Positions 34,388 to 44,042 of a stretch of DNA of 64,000 nucleotides are shown here, one piece after another. The DNA comes from JACKJP01 sp050249695 (GTDB lineage Bacteria > Pseudomonadota > Alphaproteobacteria > Rhizobiales > Tepidamorphaceae): positions 620,001-684,000 of the forward strand of contig JBFWQA010000001.1 of assembly GCA_050249695.1 (NCBI GenBank), given 5' to 3'. Below the pieces are notes generated by a model. The model saw nothing but the letters and a program-made list of their open reading frames with translations. It searched no databases and had not been told where the DNA came from. Both the position numbers and the translations under genes were made by a program. Numbering within the stretch: position 1 is the first letter of the stretch; every line of letters begins with the position of its first letter.

Positions 34388-35608
34388 ATGGAAGAGTTTT
34401 ATCGCATTCGACGGATGCCGCCCTATGTCTTCGAGGAAGTGAACCGCCTCAAGGCCCAGGCCCGCAACCGGGGTGCCGATATCATCGACCTCGGCATGGG
34501 CAACCCGGATCTTCCCACCCCGAAGCACATCGTCGACAAGCTGGTGGAGACCGTCGGCAAGCCGCGCACCGACCGCTATTCGGCCTCCAAGGGCATTCCG
34601 GGCCTGCGCAAGGCCCAGGCCGGCTATTACGAGCGCCGCTTCGGCGTGAAGCTCGATCCGGAGACGCAGGTCGTCGCGACGCTCGGCTCCAAGGAGGGCT
34701 TCGCCAACATGGCCCAGGCGATCACCGCGCCGGGCGATGTCGTGCTGGTGCCCAACCCGACCTATCCGATCCACCAGTTCGGCTTCATCATTTCCGGCGG
34801 CGTCATCCGCCATCTGCCGGCCGCGCCCGACGAGAACTTCCTGCGCGCCCTCGACCGCGCGGTGAAGCACTCCGTGCCCAAGCCCATCGCCGTCATCCTC
34901 AACTATCCGTCCAATCCGACGGCCTATGAGGCCGATCTCGACTTCTATCGCGAGGTGGTCGATTTCTGCCGCAGGAACGAGATGTTCATCCTCTCCGACC
35001 TTGCCTATTCGGAAATCTATTTCGGCGACAAGGTACCGCCCTCGGTCCTGCAGGTGCCGGGCGCGATGGATGTCGCGGTCGAGTTCACCTCGATGAGCAA
35101 GACCTATTCGATGGCCGGCTGGCGCATCGGCTTCGCCGTCGGCAACAAGCGGCTCTGCGGCGCGCTGGCGCGGGTCAAATCCTATCTCGATTACGGCGCG
35201 TTCACGCCGATCCAGGTGGCGGCCGCCGCCGCGCTCAACGGCCCGGACGACTGCATCGAGGAGGCGCGCAACATCTATCGCGCGCGCCGCGATACGATGG
35301 TCGACGCCTTCGCGCGCGCCGGCTGGAACATTCCCGCGCCGGGCTCCACCATGTTCGCCTGGGCGCCGCTGCCGGAGAAATTCGCCGCCCTCGGCTCGCT
35401 GGAATTCTCCAAGCTGCTTGTCGAGAAGGCCGATGTCGCCATTTCGCCGGGCATCGGCTTCGGCGAGCATGGCGAGGGCTTCGTGCGCATCGCGCTTGTG
35501 GAGAACGAGCAGAGAATCCGCCAGGCGGCGCGAAATATCCGCCAGTTTCTTGCGAATGCCGACGAAACCCTCCACAACGTCATCGATCTGAAGACGAGTC
35601 GCGCTTAA
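34388..35608 (+). CDS. Class I aminotransferase (AlaC/LL-DAP-type)
   Basis: A 406-residue fold-type I PLP aminotransferase. IDLGMGNPDLPTPKHIVDKL starts the small domain, NYPSNPTA binds the substrate carboxylate, and SMSKTYSMAGWRIGF contains the PLP lysine. The sequence resembles AlaC, the alanine-synthesising aminotransferase, which often lies directly upstream of hom. Here hom follows after 49 nt. Alternative roles include aspartate-family or LL-diaminopimelate transamination. Confidence 0.92.
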   Translation: MEEFYRIRRMPPYVFEEVNRLKAQARNRGADIIDLGMGNPDLPTPKHIVDKLVETVGKPRTDRYSASKGIPGLRKAQAGYYERRFGVKLDPETQVVATLGSKEGFANMAQAITAPGDVVLVPNPTYPIHQFGFIISGGVIRHLPAAPDENFLRALDRAVKHSVPKPIAVILNYPSNPTAYEADLDFYREVVDFCRRNEMFILSDLAYSEIYFGDKVPPSVLQVPGAMDVAVEFTSMSKTYSMAGWRIGFAVGNKRLCGALARVKSYLDYGAFTPIQVAAAAALNGPDDCIEEARNIYRARRDTMVDAFARAGWNIPAPGSTMFAWAPLPEKFAALGSLEFSKLLVEKADVAISPGIGFGEHGEGFVRIALVENEQRIRQAARNIRQFLANADETLHNVIDLKTSRA

Positions 35609-35657
35609 ACGCTGCGGGGGCCCCGGGGGGACCTCCGAGGGTATCTCAAGGGCTTCA

Positions 35658-36962
35658 ATGGTGCAGCAACTCAGGCTTGGCGTGGCGGGATTGGGCACGG
35701 TCGGCGCGTCGCTGGTGACGTTGCTCGCCGAGGGCGCAAAGCCGATCGCGAAACGAGCCGGGCGCGAGATCGTCGTCACCGCCGTCAGCGCCCGCGACCG
35801 CAAGCGCAAGCGCAGGTGCCCGCTCAAGGGCGTCGCCTGGCATGACGATCCGGTCGCGCTGGCGAACGATCCTGACGTCGATGTCGTCGTCGAGCTGATC
35901 GGCGGCGAGAGCGGCGCGGCGGCCGATGCCGTGCGCGCGGCCCTCAAGGCCGGCAAGCCGGTCGTCACCGCCAACAAGGCGCTGCTCGCCCGCCACGGGG
36001 TGGAACTGGCGCGGCTCGCCGAGGCGAACGGCGTCTCCATCGGCTTCGAGGCCGCCGTGGCCGGCGGCATACCGGTCATCAAGACGATGCGCGAGGCGCT
36101 GGCCGGCAACGCGATCGGCCGCGTGATGGGCATCCTCAACGGCACCTGCAACTTCATCCTGACCAAGATGGAGGACGAGGCGCTGGACTTTCAGGCCTGC
36201 CTCGCCGAGGCGCAGGAACTCGGCTATGCCGAGGCTGATCCGACCTTCGATATCGGCGGCTTCGATTCCGCCCACAAGCTCGCCATTCTCGCCGGACTGG
36301 CCTTCGGCACCGAGATCGACGTCGAGGCGATCCATCTGGAGGGCATCGAGACGATCACCGCCGAGGATATCCGGGCCGCCGGCGAACTCGGCTACCGCAT
36401 CAAGCTGCTGGGCGTCGCCCGCCGCACCGACAGCGGCATCGAGCAGCGCGTGACCCCGACCATGATCCCCGTCTCCTCCGCCATCGCCAACGTCAACGGC
36501 GTGCTCAACGCGGTCGCCATCGACGGCGACGCGGTCGGCGAGATCATGCTGATCGGGCCGGGCGCGGGGGGCGATGCGACCGCCTCCGCCGTGCTCTCCG
36601 ACATCGTCGATGTGGCGCGCGGGCAGAACCTGCCGACCTTCGGCGTGCCGGCCGCGACGCTGAAGCCCTTTCGCCGCGCGCGCATGCAGAAGCATGAAGG
36701 CGGTTACTATGTGCGCCTTGCCGTCTATGATCGTCCGGGCGCCTTCGCCGCGATCGCCGGCCGCATGGCCGAGGAACAGATTTCGCTCGAGAGCATCGTC
36801 CAGAAGCGCGAACACCGCCAGGGCGGGGACGACACGCCGCAGCCGGTCGTCATGATCACGCATGACACCACCGAGGCGCAGATCCGCCGGGCGCTGGAGG
36901 CGATCGTCGCCGACGGTCATATTGCCGGCCGCCCTCAGATGATACGGATCGAGCACGTCTGA
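35658..36962 (+). CDS. hom: Homoserine dehydrogenase
   Basis: A 434-residue enzyme reducing aspartate semialdehyde to homoserine for Thr and Met synthesis. GVAGLGTVGASLVTLL is the NAD(P) loop, TANKALLA and GILNGTCNFILTKM are catalytic-domain signatures, and an ACT domain (about 350-430, LAVYDRPGAFAAIAG) gives feedback control, typically by threonine. AAGGG lies six bases before the ATG. It supplies the pathway used by metY and metC elsewhere in the window. Confidence 0.96.
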   Translation: MVQQLRLGVAGLGTVGASLVTLLAEGAKPIAKRAGREIVVTAVSARDRKRKRRCPLKGVAWHDDPVALANDPDVDVVVELIGGESGAAADAVRAALKAGKPVVTANKALLARHGVELARLAEANGVSIGFEAAVAGGIPVIKTMREALAGNAIGRVMGILNGTCNFILTKMEDEALDFQACLAEAQELGYAEADPTFDIGGFDSAHKLAILAGLAFGTEIDVEAIHLEGIETITAEDIRAAGELGYRIKLLGVARRTDSGIEQRVTPTMIPVSSAIANVNGVLNAVAIDGDAVGEIMLIGPGAGGDATASAVLSDIVDVARGQNLPTFGVPAATLKPFRRARMQKHEGGYYVRLAVYDRPGAFAAIAGRMAEEQISLESIVQKREHRQGGDDTPQPVVMITHDTTEAQIRRALEAIVADGHIAGRPQMIRIEHV

Positions 36963-36999
36963 ACGATACCACCTGACACAAATCCACGCGGGAACCGAC

Positions 37000-38148
37000 A
37001 TGGCCAAGAAGACCACGACCAGAAAGTCCACACCGAAGAAAGCCGAGGCGAAGAAGGCGGCGCCCAAGAAAGGGGCGGCCATTGCCAAGGCGACGCCGAA
37101 AAGCGCCGCGCCGAAGAACGCCGCGCGAAAGGCCGCTGCTCCGAAGAAGGCAGCGGCGAAGCCCGGCCGCAAGCTGGCGGTTGAGGATATCCTCGATCGT
37201 ATCCTGACGCTCGAGATCGTGCGCGTGACCGAGCGCGCGGCGGTGGCGGCGGCGCGCCTGCGCGGCCGCGGCAATGAGAAGGATGCCGATCAGGCCGCCG
37301 TCGACGCGATGCGCCGCGAGCTCAACCGCCTGCCGATCGCCGGCACCGTCGTGATCGGCGAGGGCGAGCGCGACGAGGCCCCGATGCTCTATATCGGCGA
37401 GAAGGTCGGCACCGGCGAGGGGCCGCGCGTCGATATCGCGCTCGATCCGCTGGAAGGCACGACGATCTGCGCAAAGGATCTGCCGAACTCGCTCGCCGTC
37501 ATCGCGATGGCCGAATCCGGCTCGCTGCTCAACGCGCCGGACGTCTATATGGACAAGATCGCCATCGGCCCGGGCTATCCGCGCGGTCTGGTCAGGCTCG
37601 ACGCGAAGCCGGCGGAGAACATTCGCGCCCTGGCCAAGGCCAAGGGCGTGCCGGTCAACGAGATCACCGCCTGCGTGCTCGACCGCCCCCGCCATTCCGC
37701 ACTGATCGAGGAACTGCGCGATGTCGGCGCCGGCATCCGCCTGATCGGCGACGGCGATATCGCCGGCGTCATCCACACCACCGACAGCCGCACCACCGGC
37801 ATCGACATCTATCTGGGCATAGGCGGCGCGCCCGAAGGCGTGCTGGCGGCGGCGGCGCTGCGCTGCATCGGCGGCCAGATGCAGGGCCGTCTGATCCTCG
37901 ACACCGAGGAGAAGCGCAACCGTGCCCGCAAGATGGGCATCGACGACGCCGACCGGGTCTACAACATGGAAGAGCTGGCGAGCGGCGACGTGTTCTTCTC
38001 CGCAACCGGCGTGACCGACGGCAATCTGCTGAGCGGCGTGCATTTCGGCCGTGACCTGATCACCACCGAGACGATCGTCATGCGCTCGTCCACCGGCACG
38101 GTTCGGCGCATCCGCGCGGAGCACAAGAACATCGCCAAGTTCGCCTGA
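37000..38148 (+). CDS. glpX: Class II fructose-1,6-bisphosphatase with Ala/Lys-rich N-terminal tail
   Basis: A 382-residue protein. From about residue 58 it is a normal GlpX: VIGEGERDEAPMLYIGEKVG and DIALDPLEGTT bring the metal- and phosphate-binding residues, with GDGDIAGV later. It dephosphorylates fructose-1,6-bisphosphate in gluconeogenesis. Residues 1-57 are an extra, low-complexity tail made mostly of Lys, Ala, Pro and Thr, resembling histone H1-like tails. The E. coli enzyme begins after this tail. The tail is preceded by a modest GGGA motif at the ATG. A similar tail occurs on AapP. Confidence 0.95.
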   Translation: MAKKTTTRKSTPKKAEAKKAAPKKGAAIAKATPKSAAPKNAARKAAAPKKAAAKPGRKLAVEDILDRILTLEIVRVTERAAVAAARLRGRGNEKDADQAAVDAMRRELNRLPIAGTVVIGEGERDEAPMLYIGEKVGTGEGPRVDIALDPLEGTTICAKDLPNSLAVIAMAESGSLLNAPDVYMDKIAIGPGYPRGLVRLDAKPAENIRALAKAKGVPVNEITACVLDRPRHSALIEELRDVGAGIRLIGDGDIAGVIHTTDSRTTGIDIYLGIGGAPEGVLAAAALRCIGGQMQGRLILDTEEKRNRARKMGIDDADRVYNMEELASGDVFFSATGVTDGNLLSGVHFGRDLITTETIVMRSSTGTVRRIRAEHKNIAKFA

Positions 38149-38158
38149 CGGCGGAGCG

Positions 38159-39949
38159 ATGCCGGACGGGGCGGACATCCAACCCTTTCTCGGCATCGGC
38201 CGCTCGCATGGCGGTCGGCTGTGGTACGAGCGGCTGGCGCCGGATGCGCGCCGCGTCGCCCTTGCCATCGCCGAGGCCAACGGCTTGAGCGAACTGACCG
38301 CCCGCGTCATCGCAGCGCGCGGCATCGCGCTTGAGGGCGCTGCTGATTTTCTCGCGCCATCCCTCAGATCCGCCATGCCCGATCCCTCCGTCCTCCAGGG
38401 CATGGACGCCGCCGCCGCGCGGCTGGCCGATGCGGTGGAGCGGGGCGCGAAGGTCGGCATCTTCGGCGACTATGATGTCGACGGCGCGTGTTCCTCCGCG
38501 CTGCTGAAGCGCTATCTCGCCTTCTTCGGCATCGAGGCGCCGATCCACATTCCGGACCGCATCGGCGAGGGCTATGGCCCCAACATTCCGGCGATCGACG
38601 CGCTGAAGGGTGAGGGGGTCTCGCTGCTGGTCACCGTCGATTGCGGCACGGTCAGCCACGAGGCGCTTGGCCATGCCCGCGATGTCGGGCTGGAAGTGCT
38701 GGTTTTCGATCATCATCTTGCCGGCGAGGACCTGCCGCCCGCCGTCGCGGTGGTGAATCCCAACCGCGCCGACGACATCTCCGGCCTTGGCATGCTGTGC
38801 GCGGCGGGCGTGACATTCATGGTGCTGGTGGCGACCAACCGCGAACTGCGTCGCCGTGGCCGCGAGGCCGCCTCGCTGCCCGACCTCATGCAGTGGCTCG
38901 ATCTCGTCGCGCTGGCGACGGTCTGCGATGTCGTGCCGCTCACGGGGCTCAACCGCGCCTTCGTCGCGCGCGGGCTGGAACTCGTGACGCGCCGGTTCAA
39001 TCCGGGTATCGCGGCGCTGTCGGAGGCCGGCCGCGTTTCTGGCCCGGCCTCGCCCTATCATCTCGGTTTCGTCCTCGGTCCGCGCATCAATGCCGGCGGG
39101 CGGGTCGGCGATTCCGGCCTCGGCGCGCGGCTCCTATCCTCCGACGATCCGGCCGAGACCGCGCGCATCGCCGCCCGGCTGGATATCCTCAACCGCGAGC
39201 GCCAGGCGCTGGAACAGGCGGCCGTCGCCGAAGCGCTGGAGGAGGCGGAGGCCCGTCTGCAAACCGCCGACAGCCCGGTGATCGTCGCCGCCTCGCAAGG
39301 CTGGCATCCCGGTATCGTCGGCCTTGTCGCGGCGCGGCTCAAGGAGCGTTTCCATCGCCCGGCGATCGCCATCGCCGTGGACGCGGATGGCATGGGCGGC
39401 ACCGGCTCAGGCCGTTCCATCCCCGGCGTCGATCTCGGCCGGGCGATCCGCGCGGCGGTCGATGCGGGGCTGCTGGTCAAGGGCGGCGGCCATGTCATGG
39501 CGGCGGGCCTGACGGTGGAAATGACGCGGCTTGGCGCGTTCCGCGACTGGCTTGCCGCAAGGCTGGCCGGGGATGTCGCCGCCAATAACGATCGGCGCTT
39601 GCTTGTCGATGGCGTGCTCGATGCAGGCGGTGCGACGCTGGATGCCGTCCGCGAACTGGCCCGCGCCGAACCCTTCGGTTCCGGCAATCCCGAACCCGTC
39701 ATCGTCTTTCACGGACACAGGCTGGTCTTCGCCGACGAAACGTCGCAGGGCCATATCCGCCTGCGCATCGCCGGGCAGGGCGCGGCTCCGCTCTCCGGCA
39801 TCGCCTTTCGCGCTTCGGGCACGCCGCTTGGGAGCGCGCTGCTCGACAGCCGCGGCCGCCCGATGCATTTCGCCGGCACGCTGCGCATCGACCGCTGGCA
39901 GGGCCGCGAAACGGTCTCGCTGCATGTGCGGGATGCGGCGGCGGTTTGA
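38159..39949 (+). CDS. recJ: Single-stranded-DNA-specific exonuclease RecJ
   Basis: A 596-residue DHH-family 5'-3' exonuclease for recombination and mismatch repair. Motifs: GDYDVDGACS, VTVDCGT, FDHHLAGEDLPPA (DHH), and the DHHA1 part with GGHVMAAGLTVE. The OB-fold C-terminal region is present (FADETSQGHIRLRIAGQ). It starts 10 nt after glpX and is probably cotranscribed with it. Confidence 0.96.
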   Translation: MPDGADIQPFLGIGRSHGGRLWYERLAPDARRVALAIAEANGLSELTARVIAARGIALEGAADFLAPSLRSAMPDPSVLQGMDAAAARLADAVERGAKVGIFGDYDVDGACSSALLKRYLAFFGIEAPIHIPDRIGEGYGPNIPAIDALKGEGVSLLVTVDCGTVSHEALGHARDVGLEVLVFDHHLAGEDLPPAVAVVNPNRADDISGLGMLCAAGVTFMVLVATNRELRRRGREAASLPDLMQWLDLVALATVCDVVPLTGLNRAFVARGLELVTRRFNPGIAALSEAGRVSGPASPYHLGFVLGPRINAGGRVGDSGLGARLLSSDDPAETARIAARLDILNRERQALEQAAVAEALEEAEARLQTADSPVIVAASQGWHPGIVGLVAARLKERFHRPAIAIAVDADGMGGTGSGRSIPGVDLGRAIRAAVDAGLLVKGGGHVMAAGLTVEMTRLGAFRDWLAARLAGDVAANNDRRLLVDGVLDAGGATLDAVRELARAEPFGSGNPEPVIVFHGHRLVFADETSQGHIRLRIAGQGAAPLSGIAFRASGTPLGSALLDSRGRPMHFAGTLRIDRWQGRETVSLHVRDAAAV

Positions 39950-40223
39950 GGGAGAGGTAGCGGTTTTCGCGGCAGATGGTTTTCGCCACACGGGGCAAGA
40001 GGACTCGGAACTCTGGACCGATTTTCCTTTGCAGCATGATGCCGTTACTTGCAAAAGTATTCCGTCGCGCGCGATGCCCAATTGACTCCGCCCGCCGGAT
40101 GGTCGACGTTGAGCCCGCAACTCAAAGAGTCAGATTACTGACATTTCCACAGTTGCCATGCGGGCGCCAGAAACCGTGGTAAGAAATGGGTCGGCTAAGA
40201 ACCGGCCTGATATCGGAGGAAAC

Positions 40224-41504
40224 ATGACTGATCGTGATGCCGCGAACCGTTTTGATTGCGCCATTGTGGGCGCCGGCCATGCCGGCAGTGCCTGCGTGGG
40301 CGCGTTGCGTCAGGCGGGATTTGCCGGATCGATCGCGCTGATCGGCGAAGAACTGGATATTCCTTATCACCGTCCGCCGCTGTCGAAGGCGCTGCTGACG
40401 GGTGAACGGGCGCATGACGATCTGGCGCTGCGGCCGGCGGAGTTCTACGACAAGCAGAATGTCACGGTCATGCTCGGCACGCGCGTCGATCGGATAGACC
40501 GGCAAGGCCGGTCGATTCACCTGACGAATGGCACGGGTTTCGGTTATGGCGATCTCGTGCTCGCCACGGGCAGCAGCAACCGTTCCATCCCCGTCAAGGG
40601 CGTCGATCTGCCGGGCGTTCTCAGCCTGCGCGGCATGGAAGATGCTCGCGCCCTGAAGTCGGCGCTGGAGAAAGGCGGCACGATGGTGATCGTCGGCGCC
40701 GGCTATATCGGCCTTGAGGTTGCCGCCTCGGCGCGCAAGCTCGGCCTCGACGTCGTCGTTGTCGAGCGCGAGGACCGCGTGCTGAAACGCGTCGGTTCGG
40801 TGCCGATATCGGAGAAGATCCAGGCCTTTCACGAAGCCCAGGGCGTTCGGTTCCTGCTCAATGCCGAGGTCGCCGGCTTCGAGGGCGAGGATAAGCTCTC
40901 CGCGGTTCTGCTGAAGGACGGCACGCGCCTTGCCGCCGACAGCGCGCTGATCGGCATCGGTGCCGTCGCCAACCAGCAGATCGCCGAACAGGCCGGCCTC
41001 AAATGCGGCAACGGCATCATCGTCGATGACGACACCCGCACCGACGATCCGCATATCTATGCCATCGGCGATTGCACGATGCGCCCGCTCGCCGCGCTGG
41101 GCGGGCATGGCCGACTGGAGAGCGTTCACAACGCCAACGAACAGGCAAAGCGTGCCGCCGCTGCCATCTGCGGCAAGCCGCAGCGCCCGGTCGAGGTCAC
41201 CTGGAACTGGTCCGATCAGTACGATCTGCGCATCCAGTCCGCCGGTGTCGCCGGAGACGGCCTGAACATCGTCGTCAGGGGCGATGAACTGCCCGATCCC
41301 TTCGCGGTGTTCCGCCTCGATGCGGACGGCGTCGTTATCATGACCGAGACGATCAACGCGCCGGCGGAATTCAACTTTTCCCGCGATGCCATCGGCAAGG
41401 GTCTGAAGCTGGACCCGGCCAAGCTTCGCGACAGGACGGTCCCGATCAGGGAGTGCATCGTGCAGAGCGAGCTGAAGACGGAGGATAATCTTTGCCGCGC
41501 GTAA
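40224..41504 (+). CDS. NAD(P)H:ferredoxin reductase, FAD-dependent
   Basis: A 426-residue flavoprotein of the putidaredoxin/rhodocoxin reductase type. FAD loop AIVGAGHAGSACVGALRQ; NAD loop MVIVGAGYIGLEVAASARKLG; second FAD motif IYAIGDCT. It passes electrons from NAD(P)H to the [2Fe-2S] ferredoxin encoded next. The ATG at 40224 is supported by GGAGG at 40216-40220; the frame is open from 40158. It is the first gene of a three-gene P450 electron-transfer operon. Confidence 0.95.
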   Translation: MTDRDAANRFDCAIVGAGHAGSACVGALRQAGFAGSIALIGEELDIPYHRPPLSKALLTGERAHDDLALRPAEFYDKQNVTVMLGTRVDRIDRQGRSIHLTNGTGFGYGDLVLATGSSNRSIPVKGVDLPGVLSLRGMEDARALKSALEKGGTMVIVGAGYIGLEVAASARKLGLDVVVVEREDRVLKRVGSVPISEKIQAFHEAQGVRFLLNAEVAGFEGEDKLSAVLLKDGTRLAADSALIGIGAVANQQIAEQAGLKCGNGIIVDDDTRTDDPHIYAIGDCTMRPLAALGGHGRLESVHNANEQAKRAAAAICGKPQRPVEVTWNWSDQYDLRIQSAGVAGDGLNIVVRGDELPDPFAVFRLDADGVVIMTETINAPAEFNFSRDAIGKGLKLDPAKLRDRTVPIRECIVQSELKTEDNLCRA

Positions 41505-41812
41505 TTTTCATCGACACGGACGGGAGCGAGACCGAAGTCCAGGCCGACGTGGGGAAGTCGGTCATGGAAGCGGCCGTTGAGAACAACATACCCGGCATCG
41601 ACGCCGACTGCGGCGGCATGTGCGCCTGCGCCACCTGCCACATCATCGTCGACGAGGCCTGGTTTTCCGTCACCGGGCCGCGCACCGACAACGAGGAGGC
41701 GATGCTCGGCTTTCTGCCCGATCTCAACGAGCGGGCGCGGCTGGGTTGTCAGATCAAGCTCAGTGAGGAGATGGACGGGCTGACGGTGAGGTTGCCGATC
41801 GGCCAGTTCTAG
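41492..41812 (+). CDS. [2Fe-2S] ferredoxin (adrenodoxin type)
   Basis: A 106-residue ferredoxin with cluster ligands Cys40, Cys46, Cys49 and Cys86 (C-x5-C-x2-C ... C, as CGGMCACATC then LGCQ). The TTG start at 41492 has GGAGG at 41480-41484 and overlaps the reductase stop by 13 nt, implying coupled translation. It carries electrons from the reductase to the P450 encoded 28 nt further on. Confidence 0.95.
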   Translation: MPRVIFIDTDGSETEVQADVGKSVMEAAVENNIPGIDADCGGMCACATCHIIVDEAWFSVTGPRTDNEEAMLGFLPDLNERARLGCQIKLSEEMDGLTVRLPIGQF

Positions 41813-41840
41813 TAACATCGCGAGGAGGAGGAAACGAACA

Positions 41841-43073
41841 ATGGACGTTGCATCGATCAAGGGCATGCCGCTTGAGGACATCGATCCTTCCGACCAGACC
41901 CGGTTCGTGGACTGGACGCTTTTCGAGGTCTTCGACCGGATCCGTAAGGAACGGCCGGTCTGCTATCACAAGAACACCCAGTACGGCCCCTTCTGGTCCA
42001 TCACGAAGTACAAGGACATCATGGAGGCCGAGCTCGACCACAAGACATTTTCGAGCGACGCGAAATATGGCGGCATCTGGATCAAGGAGCAGCCTCAGGA
42101 AACGATCCGCAAGAGCTTCATGGTCGCCGATCCGCCCGTTCATGACGAGCAGCGCAAGGTGGTGAACCCGATCGTCTCGCCGGCCAACCTTCAGCGCATG
42201 GAAGAGTTCGTACGCGCCGAGACGAACGATATTCTCGACGGTCTGCCGCTCGATACCGAGATCGAATGGGTCGATGCGATGTCCGTCGAACTGACGGGGC
42301 GCGTGCTTGCCCGTCTGATGGATTTTCCCTTCGAGGACCGCCGCCTGCTGACCGAGTGGAGCGATCTGGTCAATCTCGACCTGAAGGTCGGCGGCGAGAT
42401 CACCGACGAATTCAAGAAATACGAGGCGCTGGCCCCGTGCGGCGCCTATTTCCGCAGGCTCTACGAGGAGCGCAAGGAACTGCCCCCGCAGCATGACCTC
42501 GTCTCCATGCTGGCCCATGCCTCCAACACCTGCAACATGAACGATCAGGAGTTGCGCGGCATGATCATCCTGCTGATGGTCGGCGGCAACGACACGACCC
42601 GCAATACGATCTCAGGCGGCGTGGTCGCGCTCAACGAGTTCCCGCACGAATACGAGAAGCTGAGAGCCAATCCCGCGCTGGTGGAATCCATGGTGCCGGA
42701 AATGATCCGCTGGGTTTCGCCTGTGGCGCACATGCGCCGTACGGCAACCAGCGACACGGAGTTCAAGGGCGAGAAGATCAAAAAGGGCGACAAGGTCATC
42801 CTCTGGTACATCTCGGGCAACCGCGACGAGGAGATGATCGAGGATCCCTACAACTTCATCATCGACCGCAAGAATCCGCGCCAGCACGTTTCCTTCGGAT
42901 TCGGCGTCCACCGCTGCTTCGGCAACCGCCTTGCGGAGATGCAGTTGCGCGTGTTCTGGGAAGAGATGCTCAAGCGCAATCTGGTCATCGAGACGCTTGG
43001 ACCCCCGAAGCGCCGTTTCTCCAATTTCGTCATCGGTATCGACGAACTGCCGGTGAAGCTGCGCAAGGCCTGA
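41841..43073 (+). CDS. Cytochrome P450, CYP153-like
   Basis: A 410-residue P450. Heme-Cys359 in FGFGVHRCFGNRLAEMQLR, I-helix MVGGNDTTRN (about 247-255), and EMIR of the K helix. The GGNDTTRN motif, WVDAMSVELT and FEDRRLLTEWSDL region and heme motif resemble CYP153, bacterial alkane/fatty-acid omega-hydroxylases. The reductase-ferredoxin-P450 operon also fits CYP153. The assignment is by memory of the family, not by a search. The AGGAGGAGGAAACG run before the ATG is a strong Shine-Dalgarno sequence. Confidence 0.9.
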   Translation: MDVASIKGMPLEDIDPSDQTRFVDWTLFEVFDRIRKERPVCYHKNTQYGPFWSITKYKDIMEAELDHKTFSSDAKYGGIWIKEQPQETIRKSFMVADPPVHDEQRKVVNPIVSPANLQRMEEFVRAETNDILDGLPLDTEIEWVDAMSVELTGRVLARLMDFPFEDRRLLTEWSDLVNLDLKVGGEITDEFKKYEALAPCGAYFRRLYEERKELPPQHDLVSMLAHASNTCNMNDQELRGMIILLMVGGNDTTRNTISGGVVALNEFPHEYEKLRANPALVESMVPEMIRWVSPVAHMRRTATSDTEFKGEKIKKGDKVILWYISGNRDEEMIEDPYNFIIDRKNPRQHVSFGFGVHRCFGNRLAEMQLRVFWEEMLKRNLVIETLGPPKRRFSNFVIGIDELPVKLRKA

Positions 43074-43096
43074 GCCTGCCGGCAGTCAATGAGCAG

Positions 43097-43125
43097 GGGC
43101 GCCGCATCGCTGCGGCGCCCTTTTT
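43097..43125 (+). terminator. Terminator of the P450 operon
   Basis: A perfect ten-pair stem GGGCGCCGCA/TGCGGCGCCC with loop tcgc (43097-43120) followed by TTTTT. It lies 24 nt after the P450 stop. Confidence 0.95.
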
Positions 43126-43209
43126 GTTTCGAGGTTCAGGCATCAACTCGCCGGCTTGCCAGCGTTGACATGCCCGTTCAATCTCGCACGCGAGCAAAAC
43201 GGAGTTCGC

Positions 43210-43605
43210 ATGCACATCACAGGCATCGACCATATCGTCATCACCGCGGCCGACGAGGCGGCGAGCGTCGCCTTTTACGAACGGGTGCTCGGGATGACGG
43301 TCAGGCGTCCGGCGCGCGGACCCGTCGCGCTGCATTTCGGGAACCAGAAGATCCATGTTCATCAGGCCGGCCGCGAATTCCACCCCAATGCGCGGGAAGC
43401 TGCCCCCGGCACCGCCGACCTGTGCTTTCTGACGGATGTCCCGCTTGCCCAGGTGAAGGCGCATCTGGCGCGCTGCGGCGTCGCGCTTGAGGTCGATACG
43501 GTGATCCGCGAGGGCGCGCGTGGCCCGATGGCGTCGGTCTACTTCCGCGATCCGGACGGCAATCTGGTCGAGGTGTCGAATTACGCGGAGGCGGCGGCGA
43601 GTTGA
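43210..43605 (+). CDS. VOC-family protein (glyoxalase/bleomycin-resistance fold)
   Basis: A 131-residue vicinal-oxygen-chelate protein with ligand-like positions in GIDHIVITAAD, ALHFGNQKIHVHQ and YFRDPDGNLVEVSNY. Function could be dioxygenase, lyase or resistance; not resolvable. The ATG at 43210 with GGAG upstream is preferred over 43156. It is a separate unit from the P450 operon because a terminator lies between. Confidence 0.85.
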   Translation: MHITGIDHIVITAADEAASVAFYERVLGMTVRRPARGPVALHFGNQKIHVHQAGREFHPNAREAAPGTADLCFLTDVPLAQVKAHLARCGVALEVDTVIREGARGPMASVYFRDPDGNLVEVSNYAEAAAS

Positions 43606-43661
43606 TTCTGCTTGTCAGGAAACCGTTGGAAGCGATTCAGAAGATTCAATTCTCCGACCCT

Positions 43662-44042
43662 TCACAGCAGATGCTGCCACAGCACGTAGAGCAGGAATAC
43701 GCCGTTGGCCGCGAGCATGCAGAAGACGGCAAAGGACCCGAGGTCCTTGGTCGCGCGGCCGAAATCGGAAATCTCCGGTGAGGAGCGGTCGACAATGATC
43801 TCTATCGCGGTGTTGAGCGCCTCCACCGCGATCGTGATGAAGAACAGCAGGGTCGAGACGAGATAGTCGACAGGTTCGGCGCCCAGCAGGAAAAACACGA
43901 CGAGAATGCCGATCCAGGCGATGACCTCGTGGCGGAACGCGCTCTCACGGATGATGACGCGCAGCCCGCCCCACGAATAGCGCGTGGCGGCGATCAGATG
44001 CCGCCAGCCCCGCTCGCGCGGGACGGTTTCAATGCGTCGCAC
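43662..44042 (-). CDS. dgkA: Diacylglycerol kinase, integral membrane
   Basis: A 126-residue protein with three transmembrane helices and the EALNTAIEIIVDRSSPE catalytic signature. It recycles diacylglycerol to phosphatidic acid in the inner membrane, a by-product of phosphoethanolamine transfer to lipid A. It overlaps the upstream eptA gene by 14 nt, a common eptA-dgkA operon. Confidence 0.95.
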   Translation of the reverse strand: MRRIETVPRERGWRHLIAATRYSWGGLRVIIRESAFRHEVIAWIGILVVFFLLGAEPVDYLVSTLLFFITIAVEALNTAIEIIVDRSSPEISDFGRATKDLGSFAVFCMLAANGVFLLYVLWQHLL

